A DNA stretch of 64,000 nucleotides from Caballeronia sp. TF1N1. GTDB lineage: Bacteria; Pseudomonadota; Gammaproteobacteria; Burkholderiales; Burkholderiaceae. This document shows positions 30,950-38,685 of the stretch, in pieces; position 1 is the first letter of the stretch; the number at the start of each line of letters is the position of its first letter. The notes under the pieces are model-generated. The model was given only the letters and a program-made list of their open reading frames with translations, had not been told where the DNA came from and did no database searches. The DNA lies in assembly GCF_022878925.1 (NCBI RefSeq), contig NZ_CP084626.1, positions 558,001 through 622,000 on the forward strand, given 5' to 3'. Position numbers and translations under genes: made by a program.

Positions 30950-31795
30950 ATGGCGAACACACTGCCAACCGTCACGTTGCCGAACGGCGAAACCATTCCG
31001 AAGCTCGGCCAGGGAACCTGGGAGATGGGCGAACGCCCGAACACCCGCAAGACCGAGATCGCCGCATTGCGCGAGGGCGTGGAACTCGGCATGACGCTCA
31101 TCGATACCGCCGAAATGTACGGCGATGGCGAAAGCGAAAAGCTGATCGCCGAAGCGCTCGGCCACCGGCGCGAGGACTTGTTCATCGTCAGCAAGGTGTA
31201 TCCGCATAACGGCAATGAACGCGGCGTGCAGAGCGCGTGCGAGCGCAGCCTGAAGCGACTGGCGACGGACCGCATCGATCTTTACTTGCTGCACTGGCGC
31301 GGCGGCGAGGATCTGGAAGGCGTGATCGCAGGCTTCGAAAAGCTCAGGCGCGATGGCAAGATTCGCCACTGGGGCGTGAGCAACTTCGACACCGACGACA
31401 TGGAAGAACTTTTTTCGCTCGATCACGGCGATGCCTGCGCAACCGATCAGATTCTCTATAACGTCGCGCGTCGTGGACCCGAATTCGACCTGCTGCCGTG
31501 GTTGCGCGAGCGCCGCATTCCGGCGATGGCGTATAGCCCCGTCGATCACGCGCGTCTGCCGAGGGGCGGGGCGCTGGAGAAGATCGCGGCGGCGCGCGGT
31601 GTTTCGGCGTTTCAGGTCGCGCTCGCGTGGGTACTGCAACAGCCGCAAGTCTTCGCGATTCCTAAAGCCGCGGATAATGCGCATATCCGCGAGAATCGCG
31701 CGGCGCTCGACCTTGCGTTGTCGGCGGATGAACTGGCGGATATCGATCAGCAGTTCAAGCCGCCAAAAGCGAAGCGCGGGTTGGAGATGCTTTGA
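30950..31795 (+). CDS. Aldo/keto reductase, YeaE-like
   Basis: NADPH-dependent reductase, 281 residues, of the aldo/keto reductase family. The catalytic tetrad is visible as Asp and Tyr in IDTAEMYGDGESEKL, Lys in VSKVYPHN and His in YLLHWRG. The sequence closely follows the E. coli YeaE pattern (GQGTWEMGE, RKTEIAALR, QVALAWVLQQPQVFAIPKA), a methylglyoxal reductase. It may detoxify methylglyoxal or other aldehydes. The start ATG has AAGGAGG upstream. It lies 57 bases after the transporter pair in the same direction, but a separate promoter is possible. Confidence 0.93.
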   Translation: MANTLPTVTLPNGETIPKLGQGTWEMGERPNTRKTEIAALREGVELGMTLIDTAEMYGDGESEKLIAEALGHRREDLFIVSKVYPHNGNERGVQSACERSLKRLATDRIDLYLLHWRGGEDLEGVIAGFEKLRRDGKIRHWGVSNFDTDDMEELFSLDHGDACATDQILYNVARRGPEFDLLPWLRERRIPAMAYSPVDHARLPRGGALEKIAAARGVSAFQVALAWVLQQPQVFAIPKAADNAHIRENRAALDLALSADELADIDQQFKPPKAKRGLEML

Positions 31796-31813
31796 GCGGG
31801 CTCAAGTGCAAAG

Positions 31814-31834
31814 CACGTGCAAGTCACGTGCAAG
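31814..31834. repeat. Short direct repeat
   Basis: CACGTGCAAG occurs at 31814-31823 and again at 31825-31834, just beyond the aldo/keto reductase stop and overlapping the 3' end of the convergent gene. It codes for part of the C-terminal HLHHACT end of the latter. Function is not apparent. Confidence 0.5.
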
Positions 31835-32231
31835 CATGATGCAAATGCACCGACCCCAGCACCGCCACTTCAGCCGGCGTGCGCTTGAGATCGGCTTCGT
31901 TCACCTGTTTCGCATCGGCGAGGAAGTCATCGACGATCGATGACACCGACGTATCCGTCAGGCACAGCGACACGCGCTTGGTGTCGCCATCCTGCAGCGA
32001 TGCGCGTTGCGACAGGAACAGCACGCCGTACTGATAACCCCGCACGATGCCGCGCACGGCGCCCACGCACTGACCTTGCGCGGTGTTGTCGCCCTTCTGG
32101 GCGCATTGCTGCGCGAGCGAATAAGCAGTGAAGCTCTGGTCGATGGCGGGAGGCGCCGCCGTCTGCGCGTGAGCGGCGGCCGAACCGGAGGAACAAGCTG
32201 CGACGAGAGCAAGCGAGAGAGTGGGTTTCAT
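31824..32231 (-). CDS. Small secreted protein resembling Rap1a/Tai immunity family
   Basis: A 135-residue exported protein: signal peptide (MKPTLSLALVAACSSGSAAAHAQ), then a domain with QCAQKGDNTAQGQCVGAVRGIVRGYQYG followed by CLTDTSVSSIVDDFLAD. Spacing of the cysteines and the GAVRGIVRG helix resembles Rap1a/Tai proteins, periplasmic immunity factors against type VI amidase effectors. No effector or secretion gene is nearby, so it may be a stand-alone relative. The ATG at 32231 has GAGGATTCAATCG upstream; the upstream in-frame extension is discarded. Periplasmic location is expected. Confidence 0.6.
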   Translation of the reverse strand: MKPTLSLALVAACSSGSAAAHAQTAAPPAIDQSFTAYSLAQQCAQKGDNTAQGQCVGAVRGIVRGYQYGVLFLSQRASLQDGDTKRVSLCLTDTSVSSIVDDFLADAKQVNEADLKRTPAEVAVLGSVHLHHACT

Positions 32232-32307
32232 CGATTGAATCCTCGTTGTTTTGAGAGTGAACCGATGAGAGGCGCAAACACGCACTTTGGTTCCGGGCGC
32301 GCGGCGC

Positions 32308-34395
32308 TTAAGTCACCTTTTCGGGACTTTGCAGTGCGCGCAACTCCTCGACCGGAATATGACAGTGAATGGCATGACCGTGCCCCGCATCGCGGCAAGG
32401 CGGAGCCTCGCGTTCGCAGATGTCGCCGATCTTGCGCGGACAGCGCGTGTGGAACACGCATCCCGAAGGCGGATTCGCCGCGCTTGGCAACTCGCCCGAC
32501 AAGCGAATGCGCTCGTTTTGCACGGGCGCGCTTTCGAGCGCGGGCACCGACGAGAGCAATGCTTCGGTGTACGGATGCTGCGGCCCCGTGAAGACATCCG
32601 CCGCGCGGCCGATCTCCATGATGCGCCCGAGATACAGCACCGCAATCCGATCCGACAAATAGCGCACGACGTGCAGATCGTGCGAGATGAACACGTAGCT
32701 CACGCGCCGTTCGCGCTGCAAGTCCGCCAGCAGATTGAGGATGGCGGCCTGCACGGAGACATCGAGCGCGGAAGTCGGCTCGTCGCAGACGACGACGCGC
32801 GGATCGCCCGCAAAAGCACGCGCGATCGCCACGCGTTGCTTCAACCCGCCCGACAACTGGCGCGTGCGCGAGCCGAGATAGCGCTCCGGCAGACGCACGG
32901 CTTCGGTCAGCGATTGCAGGCGCTTTTCCTTCGCTTCGCCACGCAGCGACGCGAGTTTCGACAGCGAACGCGCAATCAGCCGGCGCACCGAATGCGCGCG
33001 ATTGAGCGCCGAATCCGGGTTCTGAAACACGATCTGCAGCGACTTCACCTGCTCGTCGCTGCGCCGCGTGACGCGTTCGGGCAGATGCTGGCCGTCGAGT
33101 TCGAGCGTCGCGCCCTTGTCCGGCGAGACGAGGCCCAGCAGCAGCTTGGCGAGCGTGGTCTTGCCGCTGCCCGATTCGCCGACGAGTCCGAGTGTTTCGC
33201 CTTGCACGAGGTCGAGCGAGACATCGTGAACGGCACGCACTTCTTCATCGCCGACATGGAAGGTTTTGGACAGGTTGCGTGCGGTGAGCGCGAGCGTCGG
33301 TTGCGCTCGATGATCGAGTGGAGGCGCGGCGGGCGTTTCGTCGGTCGAACGCGGCAGCGTTTCCGCGCGTTCGTGATAGTGACAGCGCGCCATCTGATCG
33401 CCGTGCGCCGCACTCATCCGATATGGGGGCGGCGCTTCCTTGAGACACCGTTCGTCGGCGAGCTTGCAGCGCGCGGCGAAGATGCACCCTTGCGTCACCG
33501 ATCCCGGCAGCGGCAACGAACCGGGAATGGTGTCGAGCCGGCCGTTTTCCTTGCTGCGGCCACTCGTCGGCAGACAGCGCAACAGGCCCACGGTGTATGG
33601 ATGGCGCGGCTTTGCGAAGACATCGGCGGTTGCGCCTTCCTCGACGAGCTTGCCCGCATACAGCACGCCGACGCGCTCGCACATGCGCCCGATCACTGCG
33701 AGATTGTGGCTGATGAACAGCACGGCGGTGCCGAGTTCCTCACGCAATTGCGCAATGAGATCGAGCACTTCAGCTTCGACGGTGGCATCGAGACCGGTGG
33801 TGGGTTCATCGAGAATCAGCAGTTCGGGATTGCAGGCAAGCGCCATGGCGATCACCACGCGCTGCTGCATGCCGCCCGACAGTTGATGCGGGTAACTTTC
33901 CATCACCCGTTCGGGCGATGCAATACGCACACGCCGCAGCATCTCCACCGTGCGCTCGAGCGCATCGCTTTCAGAAGCGCCCGAAGCCTCGAAGGCTTCG
34001 GACACTTGCCGCGCGACGGTCAGCGACGGATTCAACGCGCGCCCCGGGTCCTGATAGACCATGGAGACGGCATCGGCGCGCATTTCGCGCAGGGCGTCGG
34101 CGGACAGCGCGGAGACATCGCGCCCGGCTATCGAGATGCGGCCCGACTTTACGCGGCCGTTCTTCGGCAAGTAGCGCAGCACCGCGAGCGCCGCCGTCGA
34201 CTTGCCGCAGCCGGATTCGCCGACGAGTCCGTACGCTTCGCCACGCCGCACGCGCAAGGAGACGTCCTGCAGCACTTCGCGCTCGCGTCCGCGCGAACGG
34301 TAGGCCACCGTCAGTCCGACGACGGTGAGCGCGTCGGTCGCTTCGCCCTTGGCGGCGCCGAACGTGGGAAATGCCGATGGCGGCGGTCCGTTCAT
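32308..34395 (-). CDS. Fused double ATP-binding protein of an oligopeptide-type ABC importer (DppD-DppF/GsiA-like)
   Basis: A 695-residue protein containing both ATPase subunits of a dipeptide/oligopeptide-type importer in one chain. Domain 1 has Walker A GESGCGKST, signature LSGGMQQRV and Walker B LLILDEPTTGLDA. Domain 2 has GESGSGKTT, LSGGLKQRV and VVVCDEPTSALDV. Each ends in the peptide-importer C-terminal Cys cluster (QGCIFAARCKLADERC; GCVFHTRCPRKIGDICE). The start ATG overlaps the permease stop (ATGA). Fusion of this kind is known in GsiA and many proteobacterial importers. It is the last gene of the operon. Confidence 0.95.
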   Translation of the reverse strand: MNGPPPSAFPTFGAAKGEATDALTVVGLTVAYRSRGREREVLQDVSLRVRRGEAYGLVGESGCGKSTAALAVLRYLPKNGRVKSGRISIAGRDVSALSADALREMRADAVSMVYQDPGRALNPSLTVARQVSEAFEASGASESDALERTVEMLRRVRIASPERVMESYPHQLSGGMQQRVVIAMALACNPELLILDEPTTGLDATVEAEVLDLIAQLREELGTAVLFISHNLAVIGRMCERVGVLYAGKLVEEGATADVFAKPRHPYTVGLLRCLPTSGRSKENGRLDTIPGSLPLPGSVTQGCIFAARCKLADERCLKEAPPPYRMSAAHGDQMARCHYHERAETLPRSTDETPAAPPLDHRAQPTLALTARNLSKTFHVGDEEVRAVHDVSLDLVQGETLGLVGESGSGKTTLAKLLLGLVSPDKGATLELDGQHLPERVTRRSDEQVKSLQIVFQNPDSALNRAHSVRRLIARSLSKLASLRGEAKEKRLQSLTEAVRLPERYLGSRTRQLSGGLKQRVAIARAFAGDPRVVVCDEPTSALDVSVQAAILNLLADLQRERRVSYVFISHDLHVVRYLSDRIAVLYLGRIMEIGRAADVFTGPQHPYTEALLSSVPALESAPVQNERIRLSGELPSAANPPSGCVFHTRCPRKIGDICEREAPPCRDAGHGHAIHCHIPVEELRALQSPEKVT

Positions 34396-35249
34396 CGGTC
34401 GAGCACTCCTTGCACGGCATCCGCGACGAGGTTGACAGCGACGACGAGCGAGGCAATGGCGGCGGCATCGAACACGACCGTCCACCACGCGCCGCCCGCC
34501 ATCAGCGTATAGCTTTCGGACAACGCGAGTCCCCAGTCGGCGGACGGCGGCTGAATGCCGAATCCCAGGAACGATAGCGTCGCGACCGCGAAGATCGCGT
34601 AGCCGAGCCGCACGGTGGCTTCGACGATGATCGGCGGCAGCACGTTCGGAAGAATCTCCGCGAACATGATGTAAAGCGCGTTCTCGCCGCGCAACTGCGC
34701 CGCCATCACGTAGTCGAGATGGCGTTCGCCCAGCACGGCGGCGCGTACCGTGCGCGCGGTGATCGGCGCGAAGGTCAGGCCGATCACGATGATCACCGTC
34801 GTGTTGCTCGCGCCCACGGCGGCCAGCGCCAGCAGCGCGACGATGACGAGCGGCAGCGCGAGAAGGGCGTCGATCGCGCGGCCGACGACGGCATCGACCC
34901 AGCCGTCGAAGTAGCCGACCACGAGGCCGATGGCCGTGCCCGCCGCCGTGCCGATGAGTGTCGCCAGCGGCGCGATGGTGAGAATGTCGCGCGACCCGAC
35001 GATCACGCGCGCGAACACGTCGCGGCCGAGTTGATCGGTGCCGAACCAGTGATCGCCGGAAGGCGGCGCGAGCGAGTTCAAGGGATCGGAAGCGTAGGGA
35101 TCGATCGGCACGGCATGCTGACCGAACAAGGCGCACAGCACCCAGAAGAGCAGGATCGACACGCCGACGACGAAGGTCGCCGAGCGCAACAACGCGAAAA
35201 GCGCCTCGAAGCGCTTCGGTTTGACGGGGGCGAGGGCTTGCGTGCTCAT
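34392..35249 (-). CDS. Oligopeptide-type ABC transporter permease, DppC-like
   Basis: A 285-residue membrane permease with an N-terminal cytoplasmic segment, one helix, and the OppC domain GTDQLGRDVFARVIVG typical of DppC. The cytoplasmic coupling helix region is YVMAAQLRGENALYIMFAEILPN (shown here only in part by its residues AAQLRGENALYI). The ATG at 35249 overlaps the stop of the DppB-like gene by ATGA, and its own stop overlaps the ATPase start, so all three are tightly coupled. Confidence 0.95.
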   Translation of the reverse strand: MSTQALAPVKPKRFEALFALLRSATFVVGVSILLFWVLCALFGQHAVPIDPYASDPLNSLAPPSGDHWFGTDQLGRDVFARVIVGSRDILTIAPLATLIGTAAGTAIGLVVGYFDGWVDAVVGRAIDALLALPLVIVALLALAAVGASNTTVIIVIGLTFAPITARTVRAAVLGERHLDYVMAAQLRGENALYIMFAEILPNVLPPIIVEATVRLGYAIFAVATLSFLGFGIQPPSADWGLALSESYTLMAGGAWWTVVFDAAAIASLVVAVNLVADAVQGVLDR

Positions 35250-36277
35250 CGCCCGTCTCCCGACGAATCCGCCGTGCGCAGACGCGGATTCAGCACGACG
35301 TAAAGCGCATCCGCGATCAAATTCGCCGCCGTGTAGATCACGCCGATGCTGAGTACGCCTGCTTCGAGCATCGGGAAGTCCTTGGCCTTCGCCGCGTTGT
35401 AGATCAGCGAGCCGATGCCCTGATAGTGGAAGAGCGTCTCCACGACGACCAGCCCGCCGATCATGTAGCCGAGCTGCGTCGCGGCAACCGTCACGGTTGG
35501 CAGAAGCGCATTGCGCAGCACGTGCCGCCAGATCACGATACGGCGCGGCAAGCCCTTGAGGATTGCGGTGCGCGTGTAGTCGGCATCGAGCGCTTCGACG
35601 GTGCCCGCGCGTGCCATCCGCGCGATATAGCCGAAGAATACGAAGACGAGCGGCAGCACCGGCAGGATCAGATGCTGCAATTGCGTGAGGATGCCGGCAT
35701 CGGCGCTGGCGCTTGCTTCTATCGGCAGCCATTGCAGCCACACGCCGAAGATGAGGATCAGCACGATCGACGAGACGAATTCCGGCACGACCGTCAGCGT
35801 GAGTCCGCCAATGCTGATGATCCGGTCGATCCAGCGCCCCGCGTGCAGCGCCGCATACACGCCGCCTGCAATGCCGAGCGGCACCACGACGATGAACGCC
35901 AGCGCGCCGAGCTTCGCCGAATTCCACAGCGCCTCGCCGATAAACGGTGCAACCGGCGCGCGAAACGCATACGATTCGCCCATGTCGCCGCGCAGGAAAT
36001 GCGTGATCCACGCCGAATATTGCGTGAGAAGCGGCCGGTCCACGCCGAGCTGATGATTCAGCGCGGCGACAGCGCGCGCATCCGCGAGTGGGCCGAGAAT
36101 GGCGCGGCCGACATCGCCCGGCAGCAACTGGCCGCCGGCGAAGACGATCATCGACAAAAGCCAGAGCGTGACGAGCGCGAGCAGCACGCGCACGCCGACG
36201 AAGCGCAGCACGCGGCGTGCTTTCGCGCCGCCGTTGCGCGCCGGCCCGATGCGGGTCGAGGGCGTGATCGTGCTCAT
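35246..36277 (-). CDS. Oligopeptide-type ABC transporter permease, DppB-like
   Basis: A 343-residue permease with about six membrane segments. It has the DppB-type N-terminal helix (RVLLALVTLWLLSMIVFAGG) and periplasmic segment LPGDVGRAILGPLADAR, and the coupling loop DADYTRTAILKGLPRRI. The ATG has a perfect AAAGGAGG ribosome site 8 bases upstream, the strongest in the operon. It follows the binding-protein gene by 15 bases. The substrate is probably a peptide or a peptide-like compound; it cannot be specified. Confidence 0.95.
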   Translation of the reverse strand: MSTITPSTRIGPARNGGAKARRVLRFVGVRVLLALVTLWLLSMIVFAGGQLLPGDVGRAILGPLADARAVAALNHQLGVDRPLLTQYSAWITHFLRGDMGESYAFRAPVAPFIGEALWNSAKLGALAFIVVVPLGIAGGVYAALHAGRWIDRIISIGGLTLTVVPEFVSSIVLILIFGVWLQWLPIEASASADAGILTQLQHLILPVLPLVFVFFGYIARMARAGTVEALDADYTRTAILKGLPRRIVIWRHVLRNALLPTVTVAATQLGYMIGGLVVVETLFHYQGIGSLIYNAAKAKDFPMLEAGVLSIGVIYTAANLIADALYVVLNPRLRTADSSGDGR

Positions 36278-36292
36278 CCTCGCGAACCTCCT

Positions 36293-37963
36293 TTAAGCCG
36301 CCGACACCGTCGCCCGGTCGAACCACATCTGCGAAATCGCATTGAAGCGCACGCCCGAAACATTGGCGCGCGTGACGATCAGCTGGTCGTAGAAGTACGG
36401 GATGATCACGGGCGTTTCATCGAGCAACAGACGCTGAATGTCGCCCGACACTTTCTTCTGCGATGCCACGTCGAGCGAGGCCACGAACTGCGCGACGAGT
36501 TTGTCGTAAGCCGGATTCTTGAAGTGCGCCGCGTTCCAGGTGCCGTCGCTCGTGAGCGGCGCGTTGAGGAACACGTTCGGCACGCCGCGATGCCCGTAGT
36601 CCGTGATGCCGAGCGGCGAATCCAGCCAGTCCGACTTGCCGAACGTGCCCGAGCCGTAATACAGATCCTGACTTTCGACCTTCAGCGTGATGCGGATGCC
36701 CACGGCCTTGGCCGCATTCTGCACGACGACCGCGAGGTCAGGAATCTCCATGTACTTTTCGGTCGTGAGCGTGATGTCGAAGCCGTTCGCCACGCCTGCC
36801 TCGCCGAGCAGTTGCTTGGCCTTCGCAACATCGAGATGGCGCTGCGGCACGGAAAGATCGCTCGACGGAAACACGGGCGCAAACGGGCTGTCGTTGCCGA
36901 CGGTCGCGCGGCCCTTGAACAACCCTTTCACGATGACTTCGCGATTGATCGCCAGCGCCAGCGCCTGGCGCACGCGCTTGTCCTTGAACGGGCCGGTGTC
37001 GCAGCGCATGTGAATCTGCCGATGCGAGCTCGACTTCGCGCCCAGCACCTTGAACTGCGAGTTGCTCAGGATCGAAACGCCGCCTTGCACGGTGAAGTCG
37101 CCCATGACGTCGGCCTGGCGGCCTTGCATGGCAAGAAGCTGCGCCTGATGGTCCGCATAGAACGAGAAGTTCACGCGGTCCGGCAGCGCTTTCGCGCCCC
37201 AGTAGTCGGGATTGCGCACGAACGACGCGCCCACTTTCGGCGTGTACTTTTCGAGCTTGAACGCGCCCGTGCCCATGAAGGTCTTCTCGTACGAACCCGT
37301 GAAATTCGCCGGGAGAATGACGGCGTTGTAGTTGTCGGACGAAACGTAGTAGGGGAAATTGCCGTTGGGCGCGTCCAGATGAAACTCGACGGTGTGATCG
37401 TCGATGGCCTTCGCGGAATCCTTCGACAGCACGCCTTTTAGAACCGAGAGCGCGGCCGAACCGGCGTTCGGATCGGCCAGGCGGTTGAAGGTCGCGGCCA
37501 CGTCCTTGGCGGTCATGGTCTGGCCGTCGTGGAACTTCACGTTTTGGCGCAGCTTGAAAGTCCAGACATCGCCCTTCGCATTCGACGACCACAACAGCGC
37601 GAGCGCCGGATTGAGCGCGAGCTTTTCACTGTCGTCGTCGATCAGGAATTCGCCTGTCTGATTGATGAGCGCGAGACCCGAGGCATCGGTGACGGTGAGC
37701 GGATCGACGGCGCCCGCGGGCGTCAGGTGCGCCACGCGAATGGTCGCGCCCGGCTTGGCCGCGGCCTGAGCGCGAGCGTTCGTCGCGCCGAGTCCAAGCA
37801 AGCCGCCAGCCGAAAGCGCGATACCCAGCACGCTCGCATGACGCAATAACTCGCGGCGCGTAAGCCGGCCTGCCTTGAATTCGTCGATCGCATGATTACC
37901 CAGTTCGCCCGCATGAGTGCGCGCTGCGTCGAGGTGATGTGCGTCGGTCGAGGATTTCTTCAT
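36293..37963 (-). CDS. Peptide-type ABC substrate-binding protein with Tat signal
   Basis: Periplasmic binding protein of the SBP_bac_5 family, 556 residues. It begins with a long N-terminal region, then TRRELLRHASVLGIALSAGG, a twin-arginine export signal, with cleavage near ARAQA. The mature part has the typical WTFKLRQNVKFHDGQTMTA and FNRLADPNAGS elements of peptide binding proteins. Tat-type signals are less usual than Sec signals for this family and suggest export of the folded protein. The ATG at 37963 is chosen because it gives the complete signal. The operon is cupin, binding protein, two permeases, fused ATPase. Confidence 0.9.
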   Translation of the reverse strand: MKKSSTDAHHLDAARTHAGELGNHAIDEFKAGRLTRRELLRHASVLGIALSAGGLLGLGATNARAQAAAKPGATIRVAHLTPAGAVDPLTVTDASGLALINQTGEFLIDDDSEKLALNPALALLWSSNAKGDVWTFKLRQNVKFHDGQTMTAKDVAATFNRLADPNAGSAALSVLKGVLSKDSAKAIDDHTVEFHLDAPNGNFPYYVSSDNYNAVILPANFTGSYEKTFMGTGAFKLEKYTPKVGASFVRNPDYWGAKALPDRVNFSFYADHQAQLLAMQGRQADVMGDFTVQGGVSILSNSQFKVLGAKSSSHRQIHMRCDTGPFKDKRVRQALALAINREVIVKGLFKGRATVGNDSPFAPVFPSSDLSVPQRHLDVAKAKQLLGEAGVANGFDITLTTEKYMEIPDLAVVVQNAAKAVGIRITLKVESQDLYYGSGTFGKSDWLDSPLGITDYGHRGVPNVFLNAPLTSDGTWNAAHFKNPAYDKLVAQFVASLDVASQKKVSGDIQRLLLDETPVIIPYFYDQLIVTRANVSGVRFNAISQMWFDRATVSAA

Positions 37964-38078
37964 CGGTGGTCGTTCCGTATGCGGGTTGTCGTTATGCGTT
38001 CGGCCACGCGAAAAGCGTTGCCGCGTCGTTTCGAGGAAGCAAGGAACGGGCCGCATGCCAAGGCGTGCGGCCGGTATG

Positions 38079-38558
38079 TCAATGATCGTGCGGATGCTTG
38101 TGGATCGGGTCGACCCAGAAGACTTCCTCGGGCGCTTCCACGGCATCGATATTCAGGTTCACGACGACGGCTTCGTTGTCGCTGCGCACGAGCACGCATT
38201 CGAGCGGATCGTCGGTGCTCGCGTTGATTTCCTGATGCGGCACGTAAGGCGGCACGAAGATGAAGTCGCCCGGACCGGCTTCGGCGGTGAATTCGAGGTG
38301 TTCGCCCCAGCGCATGCGCGCCTGTCCGCGCACGACGTAGATCACGCTTTCGAGCGCGCCATGATGATGCGCGCCGGTCTTCGCATTCGGATGGATCGTG
38401 ACCGTGCCCGCCCAGATTTTCTGCGCACCGACGCGCGCCGCATTGATCGCGGCCGCGCGGTTCATGCCCGGCGTCTGCGCGGTGTTGGTGTCGAGCTGGT
38501 CGCCCTTGATGACCTTGACGCCGTGCTCGCGCCAATCGGTGTGATGTGCGTCGCTCAT
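38079..38558 (-). CDS. Cupin-domain protein
   Basis: A 159-residue protein with one cupin barrel. The metal-binding motif is seen in TGAHHHGALESVIYVVRG (three His and one Glu, about residues 63-80) and the second motif in PGDFIFVPPYVPHQEIN. The C-terminus is His-rich (HKHPHDH), which may bind metal. It precedes the oligopeptide-type importer genes in the same direction, 115 bases from the binding-protein gene, so a common transcript is likely. It could act on the imported compound or sense it; the substrate is unknown. Confidence 0.85.
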   Translation of the reverse strand: MSDAHHTDWREHGVKVIKGDQLDTNTAQTPGMNRAAAINAARVGAQKIWAGTVTIHPNAKTGAHHHGALESVIYVVRGQARMRWGEHLEFTAEAGPGDFIFVPPYVPHQEINASTDDPLECVLVRSDNEAVVVNLNIDAVEAPEEVFWVDPIHKHPHDH

Positions 38559-38611
38559 AGTGGTCGTGATGGTCGTGGTGATCGCGTCGGGTTTGTCGTT
38601 TTGGTCTGCGG

Positions 38612-38659
38612 ATAAAAAAAGTCCGTTGCCGCCGCCAACAACGCGCGAGCAACGGACTT
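38612..38659 (-). terminator. Rho-independent terminator of fusA2
   Basis: AAGTCCGTTGC (38619-38629) pairs with GCAACGGACTT (38649-38659), an 11-bp stem. On the minus strand the hairpin is followed by TTTTTTTATC. It lies 27 bases past the EF-G stop and upstream of the cupin gene, separating the two transcripts. Confidence 0.85.
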
Positions 38660-38685
38660 CCGATATTACACGTCTTAAGCGGCGA

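Noticed and set aside
29249..31684. Very long open frame (over 800 codons) antisense to the second AspT gene and aldo/keto reductase
   Set aside because: It is Arg/His/Asp-rich, low-complexity and mirrors third-position GC bias of the real genes; no domain is visible.
31814..31834. Direct repeat as attachment site
   Set aside because: The two 10-base copies are one base apart and lie in coding sequence; there is no integrase nearby.
35426..37441. Long plus-strand frame opposite the permease and binding-protein genes
   Set aside because: Its Arg/His/Asp-rich product has no homology; the minus-strand operon explains the region.
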